Source: Verrucomicrobiota bacterium (GTDB lineage Bacteria > Verrucomicrobiota > Verrucomicrobiia > Verrucomicrobiales > Verrucomicrobiaceae). From it: 7,367 bases of DNA. Where the stretch lies: the NCBI GenBank assembly GCA_009885275.1, contig VFKY01000295.1:1-7367 (forward strand), written 5' to 3'. The translations under genes and the position numbers were made by a program. The notes beneath the pieces were generated by a model, which ran no database searches, was not told where the DNA came from, and worked only from the letters and a program-made list of their open reading frames with translations. Shown piece after piece: positions 1 to 5,743 of the stretch (its first letter is position 1; each line of letters opens with the position of its first letter).

Positions 1-141
1 ATACTCGGCGCCAAGCAGTTCACTCAGCACACCAGTCCAACGCAAATGAGGAGCATGGCGAACAGGATAAGGCGATGTCGCGGTCGCCTTGGGGTCATAG
101 CCCCAGGTGTTGGAATCGCCGTAACAAAGGATGGTTTTCAT
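1..141 (-). CDS. SGNH/GDSL-family hydrolase, N-terminal fragment (runs off the left edge)
   Basis: This is the first 47 codons of a gene reading leftwards from an ATG at 139-141, open to the window edge. The protein begins MKTILCYGDSNTWGYDP. This is the block I motif of SGNH/GDSL hydrolases, with GDSN in place of GDSL, and Ser10 is the expected nucleophile. The form ILCYGDSNTWG is typical of the arylesterase/lysophospholipase-like branch, which hydrolyses esters or acyl groups. The substrate cannot be told from this fragment. There is no signal peptide because the catalytic block starts at residue 8, so a cytoplasmic enzyme is likely. The ATG lies 67 nt downstream of the NlpC/P60 gene's stop on the same strand, so the two may share a transcript. 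No clear Shine-Dalgarno precedes the ATG. The rest of the protein, including the Asp-His pair, lies outside the window. Confidence 0.8.
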   Translation of the reverse strand, partial: MKTILCYGDSNTWGYDPKATATSPYPVRHAPHLRWTGVLSELLGAEY

Positions 142-208
142 GGGTAACCACATCATGCCAGCGATCTTAAAAAAGCAAAGTCTCACTGCAGCAAACTCGC
201 CAGAGAAC

Positions 209-1048
209 TCAATCCGCAATCACCCGCAGGGCGTGACTCAAACTCTTCGCATACCAGGAACTGGATCGCACGGAACGCAGTTGCACTCCGCTAGGGATAA
301 GATTGCCATCGCTGTCCTTGGCTCCTTCGCTCGTACTGTCGATGATGAGCGGAATATTATCGCGAGAGACGCCGATCTTTCCCACCCAAATTACGACGTG
401 CGAGACTTCACCTGCTTTGTTTTTAATATAAAGAAGATCTCCCGTCTTGAAATCTGTGACCATTTTTTCATAGCTCTCTGACTTTTCAATGCGCCACACC
501 TTCGTGACCATTTTCTCACCCGGCCCCGGCATCTCCGTGAGTAGAGACTGATCTTGCACATCACCGGTCGGCTTAATACCTAGCGCGAGATTATATACGA
601 AAGCTGTAAAGTTGCTGCAATCGATCCCCTTGACAGGCGTCACTGGCGCCTTCGCCAGCGGGTTTTGTGGCCAATCGACTGGGGGTTCCCAATCGGGAAT
701 ATGATGGTGCTGATAGGCGTATCCACTAAAGCGCAATGCCACGGCAATAATGCGTTCGCGCTGCCATTGCGGCGTTTTCACAAAATTACTGTCTGGTGCT
801 GAAAAATGCTTGGAGGGCGGCCCCCAGCTCTTGTAGCGCCGCTTCGTGCTCTCGGTATACCAATCGCTAAAAGGCACGCTTGATTGTTCCATCCATACAC
901 CGCGTACTCCTGTAAGCAGGTCACCCATGAGTTCCTGATCAGTGAAGCTAAACTTCACCCGATAAGGCGATTGATACGTCTGCCCTTGGATTGAGACAGC
1001 GAACAGCAAAAACATCGCGCTGAGAACTAAAATGAATCGGGTAGTCAT
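209..1048 (-). CDS. Secreted NlpC/P60-type (C40-like) cysteine peptidase
   Basis: From the ATG at 1046-1048 the product is 279 residues. Residues 1-22 form a signal peptide: MTTR, then a hydrophobic run ending near SIQG, so the protein is exported. The C-terminal half carries the NlpC/P60 pattern. The nucleophile is Cys144 in GIDCSNFTAFVYN. GDLLYI follows at 203-208. The catalytic His is His217 in SHVVIWVG, and Asp237 in IIDST is a candidate third polar residue. Family members cleave peptide links in peptidoglycan, typically at gamma-D-glutamyl bonds, so a cell-wall hydrolase is inferred. Residues 23-140 match no domain I recognise. The frame stays open upstream to 1210, but that extension has no membrane or domain signature, crosses an inverted-repeat element and would bury the signal peptide, so I place the start at 1048. 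No strong Shine-Dalgarno is visible. The family call is firm but the exact substrate is unknown. Confidence 0.8.
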   Translation of the reverse strand: MTTRFILVLSAMFLLFAVSIQGQTYQSPYRVKFSFTDQELMGDLLTGVRGVWMEQSSVPFSDWYTESTKRRYKSWGPPSKHFSAPDSNFVKTPQWQRERIIAVALRFSGYAYQHHHIPDWEPPVDWPQNPLAKAPVTPVKGIDCSNFTAFVYNLALGIKPTGDVQDQSLLTEMPGPGEKMVTKVWRIEKSESYEKMVTDFKTGDLLYIKNKAGEVSHVVIWVGKIGVSRDNIPLIIDSTSEGAKDSDGNLIPSGVQLRSVRSSSWYAKSLSHALRVIAD

Positions 1049-1107
1049 GCGGGAGAGTGTGAAGTGAAGTTTGCTGCTCGCAATGACAAAAAACACTGTA
1101 CGCGAGC

Positions 1108-1230
1108 AGAAGTGGCGCCCTCGACGCTTAAGCGCGAAGCGCACCAAAAGCGCAAAGCGACTGGGAGCGTTGTAGAAATTTCTCGAGCCACTTTCGACGC
1201 GCACGACCAAGTGGCGAGGGCGCCGCTTCT
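1108..1230. repeat. Imperfect inverted-repeat element (REP/MITE-like)
   Basis: The 16-bp arm AGAAGTGGCGCCCTCG at 1108-1123 recurs in inverted orientation at 1215-1230 (CGAGGGCGCCGCTTCT) with one mismatch. The 91-bp interior is rich in short self-complementary pieces, such as GCTTAAGC and AGAAATTTCT, and repeats AGCGC/AAGCG words. The right arm can also fold on itself (AAGTGGCG against CGCCGCTT, with one wobble pair). No coding sequence in the interior is credible. The shape fits a small non-autonomous repeat or a dispersed REP-like palindrome sitting in the gap between the NlpC/P60 gene and the DUF1275 remnant. I see no target-site duplication and no second copy in this window, so its mobility is only inferred. 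Confidence 0.5.
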
Positions 1231-1252
1231 ACACCTAGTCGGGTAAAAGCCA

Positions 1253-1675
1253 TCATAAATGCCGAGATTTTCGAAAAATATAAAGCGCATATATCAGGGC
1301 TCCACTCCCGGTAAGCATAGCGGGAATATAAAGCGTGGCATAGGCCCAATGTTGAAAGGCCACCGTTCCCGCTATACCGCCGCAGATAAAGGCAGAAATA
1401 ATGGTGAAGGAGAGTCGGAGACGGCGCATGTCCACTGGAATCCCGCGCAGGGCATGTCCGAGGTAAATGCCAAGATCGGTGAACATGCCGGACACATGAG
1501 TCGTGCGCACCGCAGACCCACTGTAGGCGCTCGCCATCGCGTTCTGCAATCCACAGGCGCAAGAGGCAAGATAAATCCCATAACCCTGATGATGCTCCAA
1601 CAACGGTACCGTGATGGCAAGCATGACGGATTCCAGAAAAAGCGCGACGCTCGCGACGCGTTTTGGCGAGAACGC
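1253..1675 (-). pseudogene. DUF1275 (YoaK-like) membrane protein remnant, 5' end missing
   Basis: Reading leftwards to a TGA at 1253-1255, this frame encodes the C-terminal part of a DUF1275 protein. The hallmarks are ACGLQNAMASAYSGSAVRTTHVSG, then GMFTDLGIYLGHALRG and a basic VDMRRLRL, followed by two hydrophobic segments ending in YIFRKSRHL. Family members are small polytopic inner-membrane proteins of unknown function, usually a little over 200 residues. Here only about 135-140 residues are recognisable, starting around [12 protein letters not shown] (about 1663). The N-terminal membrane segments, start codon and promoter are absent. To the right, the sequence becomes the plus-strand SulP remnant. 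The open frame continues to a possible ATG at 1729, but that stretch ([10 protein letters not shown]...) is antisense to SulP and not family-like. I infer an inactive remnant left by a deletion that also cut SulP. Confidence 0.75.
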
Positions 1676-2652
1676 CATTCCCAAAAATTTGCCAATGATG
1701 CAATGGCCCCAATTAGATTTTAAAACCATTCAACACCTGATCGCACCAGCATTTACGATCGCTTTGCTTTCAGCCATTGAATCCTTACTCTGCGCCGTCA
1801 TTGCCGACGGCATGATCGAAGATCGGCATCGTCCTAACACGGAACTCATCGCGCAAGGCGCAGCCAATATTGCAAGCGCACTTTTCGGGGGACTCCCAGC
1901 GACAGGGGCAATCGCACGCACCGCCGTCAATATCCGAAGCGGCGGCCGCACCCCGTAGCTGGAATCATTCATGCGCTGACTATTCTCGGTATCGTTCTGG
2001 CAGCAGCACCATTGGCAAAGTATATCCCACTACCAGTGTTAAGTGCTGTGCTTGTGATCGTAGCCATGAATATGGGCGAGTGGCGTAATTTTACACGTCT
2101 CCCCCGCTGGCCTCGCGGCGATGCGATTGTATTTTTTTAACCTTCGTGCTCACCGTGGTTGCGGACATCACCGTTGCCGTCATGTGGGGCATGGTCCTTG
2201 GTGCCTTTATTTTCATCAAGCGCATCACAGAAACAACCCATGTATCCGCCATGGATGAAAGCGAAATGGATCTGGCTCCCCAAGATTCTTTAATCGGTAA
2301 AGCCGTCCCGGACGAGGTGCTTGTGTATCAACTCTCAAGAGCCTTCCTCTTCGGCACCGCCGACTTACTTGAAAACGCGCTTATGCGACTCAAGCAGGAG
2401 CCGGAAATTTTAATACTCGGCCTGAAACAAGTAATGGCGACGGATGTCACGGGATTAAACGCTCTGGAGGAGTTTCATCTCAAGCTACAACGCCGCGGAA
2501 AAATGCTCCTCTTAGCAGGCGCTCACAAGCAACCACTCATGATGATGCTGAAGGATGGATTCATCGAGCGTCTCGGTCAGGGGAACTCCTGCGATAACAT
2601 CGATAGCGCGTTACTCCGTGCGCGTGAATTGATAGCCACGAAGAAGAGCTGA
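1659..2652 (+). pseudogene. SulP-family anion transporter remnant (C-terminal membrane half plus STAS domain), truncated and frameshifted
   Basis: Three overlapping reading frames together encode the C-terminal part of a SulP (sulfate permease/bicarbonate-type) transporter. Segment 1, to about 1954, carries [30 protein letters not shown] and [24 protein letters not shown]. Segment 2, 1955-2137, continues [15 protein letters not shown], then YIPLPVLSAVL and MNMGEWRNF. Segment 3, 2137-2652, holds the last membrane segment and a STAS domain from about 2290, with the signature TDVTGLNALEEF near 2443. Each join needs a shift of -1. One base is missing at the C4 run 1951-1954, giving an in-frame TAG at 1956. 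Another is missing at the T7 run 2132-2138, giving TAA at 2138. The N-terminal half of the transporter and the start are absent, lost at about 1655-1680 where the DUF1275 remnant begins on the other strand. An intact SulP with STAS would be roughly twice this length. It is almost certainly non-functional, although the frameshifts alone could be sequencing errors. Confidence 0.85.
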
Positions 2653-2730
2653 AAGCTGCGATACTTTTTGAAGTCTTCATTTACGGTAAATCATCGAGTG
2701 CTGCGCTTCGGGCTGGTTATTAAATCGCGT

Positions 2731-2759
2731 TTGACAGGTTGCGATGAGTCAGGCAGGAT
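2731..2759 (+). promoter_or_regulatory. Possible sigma70-type promoter for pntAA (weak)
   Basis: TTGACA at 2731-2736 matches the -35 consensus exactly. Seventeen bases later CAGGAT (2754-2759) matches the -10 consensus at only three of six positions, including the conserved final T. Transcription would begin near 2766, about 110 nt before the pntAA ATG. That start would remove the left arm of the outer stem described for 2754-2819, so the two proposals compete. Confidence 0.2.
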
Positions 2760-2819
2760 TCGCGCCCGACATTTAGACCTGAACCCCTGGATTATCTTTT
2801 GTATCAGGCCTGAATCTTG
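2754..2819 (+). promoter_or_regulatory. Potential structured RNA leader upstream of pntAA
   Basis: Two helices stack on a shared 3' side. CAGGATTC (2754-2761) pairs with GAATCTTG (2812-2819) over eight pairs with one G-U. AGACCTGA (2775-2782) pairs with TCAGGCCT (2804-2811) over eight positions with one A-C mismatch. A 13-nt bulge lies on the 5' side and the apical loop is 21 nt. The 3' arms are directly contiguous. I match it to no known riboswitch class. Any regulatory role is inferred from position only, about 60 nt before the pntAA start. Confidence 0.3.
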
Positions 2820-2830
2820 CTAAATCATAT

Positions 2831-2850
2831 CACCTCCTCAAATAGAGGTG
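2831..2850 (+). promoter_or_regulatory. Small hairpin pairing an anti-SD-like with an SD-like sequence
   Basis: CACCTC (2831-2836) and GAGGTG (2845-2850) form a perfect six-pair stem with an 8-nt loop. The left arm lies in ATCACCTCCT (2829-2838), identical to the usual 3' tail of bacterial 16S rRNA. The right arm resembles a Shine-Dalgarno but sits 27 nt before the pntAA ATG at 2878, too far to serve it, and no start codon follows at normal spacing. Its function is unknown. Confidence 0.35.
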
Positions 2851-2877
2851 TGCCCGCCTAACAGTAGCAAAACAACG

Positions 2878-4029
2878 ATGCAATTTTTTATTCCCAAGGA
2901 AACCTCTACTGACGAAACACGCGTTTCGGTCATTCCGGTGACAATTAGCAAGCTCGTGAAATTAGGTGCTAAAATTTGCGTGGAGACCGGCCTCGGTACC
3001 CCTATTCATATTTCAGATGATGATTACCTCGCCGCAGGCGCAACGATCGCCACAGATCGCAAAGCAGCGCTTTCGACAGCTGATGCTGTACTCCGCCTGC
3101 GCAAGCCACCGCTTGATGAGATAGCAGCGATGAAACGCGGAGCGTTACATGTAAGCTATCTAGATCCCTTCAATCAGCACGAACTGGTGCATGCACTGGC
3201 TGCTGCTGGGGTAAGTGCCGTCAGCATGGAAATGATTCCGCGCACGACGGTTGCACAGAAAATGGACGCCCTCAGCTCACAAGCCAACCTCGGTGGCTAC
3301 GTCGCGGTGATGCTCGCAGCGAGCAGCAGTCCCTTGGTTTTCCCCATGATGATGACCCCATCTGGCACCATCCGTCCGGCCCGCGTTTTTGTCATCGGCG
3401 TGGGTGTGGCAGGCTTACAAGCCATCGCCACCGCGAAGCGTCTCGGCGCCTCCGTATTTGCCTTCGACACCCGGCCCGTGGTTGAAGAACAAGTGAAATC
3501 ACTCGGCGCAAAATTTGTAAAAGTGGACCTCGGCGAAACTGGCCAGACCGCACAAGGCTACGCCAAGGAATTAACAGCAGAACAGCTTGAAAAACAAAGG
3601 GCAGCAATGGCCGAGCAATGCGCGGAAGCCGACATTGTCATCACCACGGCACAGGTTTTTGGGCGCAAGTCACCCGTCATCATGACCACCGCCATGGTTG
3701 AAAAAATGCGGGCCGGCAGTGTCGTCGTGGACATGGCTGTAGAAGGCGGAGGAAATGTCGAGTGCTCGCGCCTCGGCGAAGAAGTGGACGTGCGTGGTGT
3801 AAAAGTTCTCGGTTATGCCAACCTACCGGGCAGGGTTGCTCGCACCGCCAGTCAGATGTATTCCAACAACCTTGGAAACTTCGTTGAGCACTTCTGGGAC
3901 AAGGAATCCAGCTCCCTAAAAGTTGACCCCAAAGACTCCCTCATGCAGGGCTGTCTTATTACCCATAGCGGCGAAATCTGCCACGAAAACATCCGCACCC
4001 TATTGCAAGCCACTCCCTTGAAATCATGA
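2878..4029 (+). CDS. pntAA: Proton-translocating NAD(P) transhydrogenase, alpha-1 subunit (NAD(H)-binding domain I)
   Basis: This 383-residue soluble subunit binds NAD(H) and passes hydride to NADP(H) on the beta subunit. It has the alanine dehydrogenase/PNT fold. The N-terminal start IPKETSTDETRVSVIP is classic. The nicotinamide-contact set is intact: Arg122, Gln127, Asp130 and Ser133 in PRTTVAQKMDALSSQ, with Tyr141 after it. These correspond to Arg127, Gln132, Asp135, Ser138 and Tyr146 of the Rhodospirillum rubrum enzyme. The Rossmann glycine motif is GVGVAGLQA (174-182), and Asp197 in FAFDTRP binds the adenine ribose. GYAKEL (227-232) matches the mobile loop with its Tyr. TTAQVFGRKSP replaces the more usual TTALIPGRPAP, suggesting a subfamily difference. 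I chose ATG 2878 because family members begin at this point. The in-frame GTG at 2848 adds ten unrelated residues inside a hairpin. No Shine-Dalgarno is evident. The stop overlaps the pntAB start. Confidence 0.95.
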   Translation: MQFFIPKETSTDETRVSVIPVTISKLVKLGAKICVETGLGTPIHISDDDYLAAGATIATDRKAALSTADAVLRLRKPPLDEIAAMKRGALHVSYLDPFNQHELVHALAAAGVSAVSMEMIPRTTVAQKMDALSSQANLGGYVAVMLAASSSPLVFPMMMTPSGTIRPARVFVIGVGVAGLQAIATAKRLGASVFAFDTRPVVEEQVKSLGAKFVKVDLGETGQTAQGYAKELTAEQLEKQRAAMAEQCAEADIVITTAQVFGRKSPVIMTTAMVEKMRAGSVVVDMAVEGGGNVECSRLGEEVDVRGVKVLGYANLPGRVARTASQMYSNNLGNFVEHFWDKESSSLKVDPKDSLMQGCLITHSGEICHENIRTLLQATPLKS

Positions 4030-4340
4030 ACCACGAATCCCTCATCTCGGCACTCTACGTTTTTGTGCTGGCAGCCTTTGTCGGCTATCAGGTCATCTCT
4101 CGCGTCCCAGCATTGCTGCATACACCACTGATGTCTGCAACGAACGCCATCTCAGGTATCTCACTTGTCGGTTCCATCGTTGCCGCAGGCGAGCAAGCCA
4201 CTACCTTCAGCACCATTCTTGGTTTCGTCGCCGTCACATGTGCCACAATTAACGTCGTCGGTGGCTTTGTCATTACTGACCGCATGTTGCGCATGTTTAA
4301 ACGCAAGCCCGCACAGGAAATCAAACCAAAGGAGATTTAA
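4026..4340 (+). CDS. pntAB: NAD(P) transhydrogenase, alpha-2 subunit (membrane domain)
   Basis: The product is a 104-residue membrane protein corresponding to the membrane part fused to the C-terminus of PntA in Escherichia coli, here a separate polypeptide as in Rhodospirillum rubrum. It has three hydrophobic helices: about residues 7-24, 40-56 and 62-84. Between the first two is the family signature VPALLHTPLMSATNAISGI (27-45). TINVVGGFVITDRML (73-87) and a basic tail FKRKPAQEIKPKEI complete the usual pattern. It pairs with PntB to form the proton-conducting membrane domain. The ATG overlaps the pntAA stop in ATGA (4026-4029). With no strong Shine-Dalgarno, translation is probably coupled to pntAA. 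Length and motifs match the family, with nothing missing. Confidence 0.95.
   Translation: MNHESLISALYVFVLAAFVGYQVISRVPALLHTPLMSATNAISGISLVGSIVAAGEQATTFSTILGFVAVTCATINVVGGFVITDRMLRMFKRKPAQEIKPKEI
4328..4334 (+). promoter_or_regulatory. Shine-Dalgarno site of pntB
   Basis: AAAGGAG lies within the last codons of pntAB, nine bases before the GTG at 4344. It is the best ribosome binding site in the window and supports GTG as the pntB start. Confidence 0.8.
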
Positions 4341-4343
4341 TCC

Positions 4344-5717
4344 GTGCAGCAATACCTTATTGAATTCAGCTACCTTGTAGCCTCTATCCTTTTCATCTTC
4401 GGATTGAAGGGCATGAGCCACCCTGAGAGCGCACGGCGCGGAATGCATCTTGCCGAGTTAGGCATGTTGATGGCGATCATCGGCACGTTGATGCACAAAG
4501 AAATTGTCAGCTACGAATGGATCATCGCAGGTCTGCTCGTCGGCTCTACGATCGGCACCATCATGGGTATGTGGGTTCCGATGACGGCCATGCCCCAACG
4601 AACAGCGCTTTCTCACGCATTCGGGGCCTTTGCGGCATCACTTGTCGGCATTTCAGAATACAGCCGTCATTACGCGTCGCTCGATCATTTCCACATGGGT
4701 GCGATTGGTCTGGAAGTCTTCCTGGGCTCGCTCACCACCACAGGCAGTATCGTCGCCTTCATCAAGTTGCAGGGCCTTGTTCGCGGCACTCCGATCACGT
4801 TTAAAGGACAGAACATTTTCAATATGCTGCTTATCGGCGCCGTGGTCACAAGCTTCATCGTGCTTACGTTTAGCCCGTCACTCACCTGGCTCTTCATCAT
4901 CATGGTCGTGCTGTCGTTTGCGTTCGGGGTATTGCTCGTGCTGCCGATCGGCTCCGCAGACATGCCGGTTGTCATGTCCTTGTTAAATTCGTATGCCGGA
5001 CTCGCCAGCGCCGCCACTGGCTTTGCCATTTCTAATAACGTGCTTATCATCGCCGGCACGCTCGACGGATTTTCCGGGTTGATCCTTTCCATCCTCATGT
5101 GCAAGGCCATGAATCGCCCGATGAGCAACGTGCTATTTGGTGCCTTCGGTTCCGTGGCTGAATCGACCGATGCTGGCACCGAAGGCGTCATGCGCGAGAT
5201 CAGTAGCGAGGATGCCGGAGTGCAACTTGCCTATGCAAGACAGGTGGTCTTCGTTCCCGGTTACGGTCTTGCCACCGCCCAAGCCCAACACGCGGTGCGC
5301 GAACTCGCGAATGCTCTCGAAGAACGCGGCGTCACCGTCAAATACGCCATCCATCCTGTTGCAGGACGGATGCCGGGACACATGAACGTCCTTCTCGCGG
5401 AAGCAAACGTCCCCTACTCACAACTCTACGAACTGGAGATCATCAACCCTGAACTCCCCTCCACCGATGTCGCCGTTGTCATCGGAGCCAACGATGTCGT
5501 CAACCCCGACGCTCGCGACAATCCCAACAGTCCCATCGCAGGCATGCCCATCCTAGAAGTGGATCACGCCAAATCCGTGATCGTTCTCAAACGCGGTAAA
5601 GGTCGCGGCTTCTCTGGCCTTGAAAACCCTCTCTTCTTCAAACCGAACACCAACATGCTCTATGGTGACGCCAAAGAATCGCTCATGCGCTTGATCGAAT
5701 CCGTGCGGCAGGCGTGA
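4344..5717 (+). CDS. pntB: NAD(P) transhydrogenase, beta subunit (proton channel and NADP(H)-binding domain III)
   Basis: This 457-residue subunit has a polytopic membrane region (about residues 1-255) followed by the NADP(H)-binding domain III. Proton-path residues are visible. His91 in ALSHAFGAFAASL aligns with E. coli beta-His91. Asp206 in SADMPVVMSLLNSYAG and Asn231 in GFAISNN match the conserved Asp213 and Asn222 region. MCKAMNRPM (252-260) ends the membrane part. Domain III has the nucleotide-binding VPGYGLATAQAQ (304-315), HPVAGRMPGHMNVLL (337-351), GANDVVNPDAR (381-391) and Lys416-Arg417. The latter lie in the stretch that contacts the NADP 2'-phosphate. NPLFFKPNTNMLYGDAK is the typical C-terminal signature. 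The length is normal. Translation starts at GTG 4344, only 3 nt after pntAB and behind a strong Shine-Dalgarno. It is the last gene of the operon and ends convergently with the sensor kinase gene. Confidence 0.96.
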   Translation: MQQYLIEFSYLVASILFIFGLKGMSHPESARRGMHLAELGMLMAIIGTLMHKEIVSYEWIIAGLLVGSTIGTIMGMWVPMTAMPQRTALSHAFGAFAASLVGISEYSRHYASLDHFHMGAIGLEVFLGSLTTTGSIVAFIKLQGLVRGTPITFKGQNIFNMLLIGAVVTSFIVLTFSPSLTWLFIIMVVLSFAFGVLLVLPIGSADMPVVMSLLNSYAGLASAATGFAISNNVLIIAGTLDGFSGLILSILMCKAMNRPMSNVLFGAFGSVAESTDAGTEGVMREISSEDAGVQLAYARQVVFVPGYGLATAQAQHAVRELANALEERGVTVKYAIHPVAGRMPGHMNVLLAEANVPYSQLYELEIINPELPSTDVAVVIGANDVVNPDARDNPNSPIAGMPILEVDHAKSVIVLKRGKGRGFSGLENPLFFKPNTNMLYGDAKESLMRLIESVRQA

Positions 5718-5743
5718 GGGTGCGAAAGCATGCCGCTCACGCC
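5705..5743. terminator. Hairpin at convergent gene ends (candidate bidirectional terminator, no T-tract)
   Basis: GGCGTGAG (5711-5718) and CTCACGCC (5736-5743) are perfect eight-base inverted repeats. Inside the loop TGC-GAAA-GCA (5721-5730) forms a second mini-stem with a GNRA-type GAAA loop. An alternative helix, GCGGCA (5705-5710) with TGCCGC (5731-5736), would compete. The pntB stop TGA (5715-5717) lies in the left arm and the kinase stop (minus strand, 5737-5739) in the right arm. There is no poly-T run on either side, so it is not a textbook intrinsic terminator. It may instead protect the 3' end or block transcript read-through. Confidence 0.4.

Larger units (their letters stand above)
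2653..2877 (+). other. Non-coding leader/promoter region of the pnt operon
   Basis: These 225 bases separate the SulP remnant from pntAA and contain no credible gene. From left to right there is a short palindrome TGAAG-T-CTTCA (2669-2679), a consensus-like -35 hexamer TTGACA (2731-2736) with only a weak -10 candidate (CAGGAT, 2754-2759, 17-bp spacer), an extended potential stem-loop (2754-2819), and a six-pair hairpin (2831-2850) containing an anti-Shine-Dalgarno-like CACCTCCT. No intrinsic terminator for the remnant upstream is obvious. The pnt promoter should lie here because the gene upstream is decayed, but I cannot fix its position. Confidence 0.45.

Noticed and set aside
131..481. Plus-strand open frame of 116 codons
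   Set aside because: It is antisense to the hydrolase and NlpC/P60 genes, with no family resemblance and no ribosome binding site.
1049..1210. Upstream extension of the NlpC/P60 frame by 54 codons to a start at 1210
   Set aside because: It runs through the inverted-repeat element, shows no domain, and would place the clear signal peptide internally. The ATG at 1048 gives a normal secreted protein.
1676..1729. DUF1275 remnant as a 158-residue intact gene starting at 1729
   Set aside because: The first residues are antisense to good SulP sequence, and the family's N-terminal membrane segments are missing.
2132..2140. Programmed -1 frameshifting at the T7 run
   Set aside because: The gene already lacks its 5' half and has another frameshift upstream, so functional recoding is much less likely than decay or sequencing error.
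2146..2652. Stand-alone STAS-domain protein starting at GTG 2146
   Set aside because: The frame begins inside the last SulP membrane segment and continues the upstream homology after a one-base loss. No ribosome binding site precedes it.
2829..2838. Fragment of a 16S rRNA gene
   Set aside because: Only ten bases match. The bases before them do not match the conserved 16S end, so no rRNA gene is present.
2848..2877. pntAA start at GTG 2848
   Set aside because: It adds ten residues with no family match and lies in a hairpin arm. PntAA proteins start at the IPKET segment, as from ATG 2878.
4685..5191. Minus-strand open frame of 168 codons inside pntB
   Set aside because: It is a shadow of the conserved pntB coding sequence, with no domain and no start signal.
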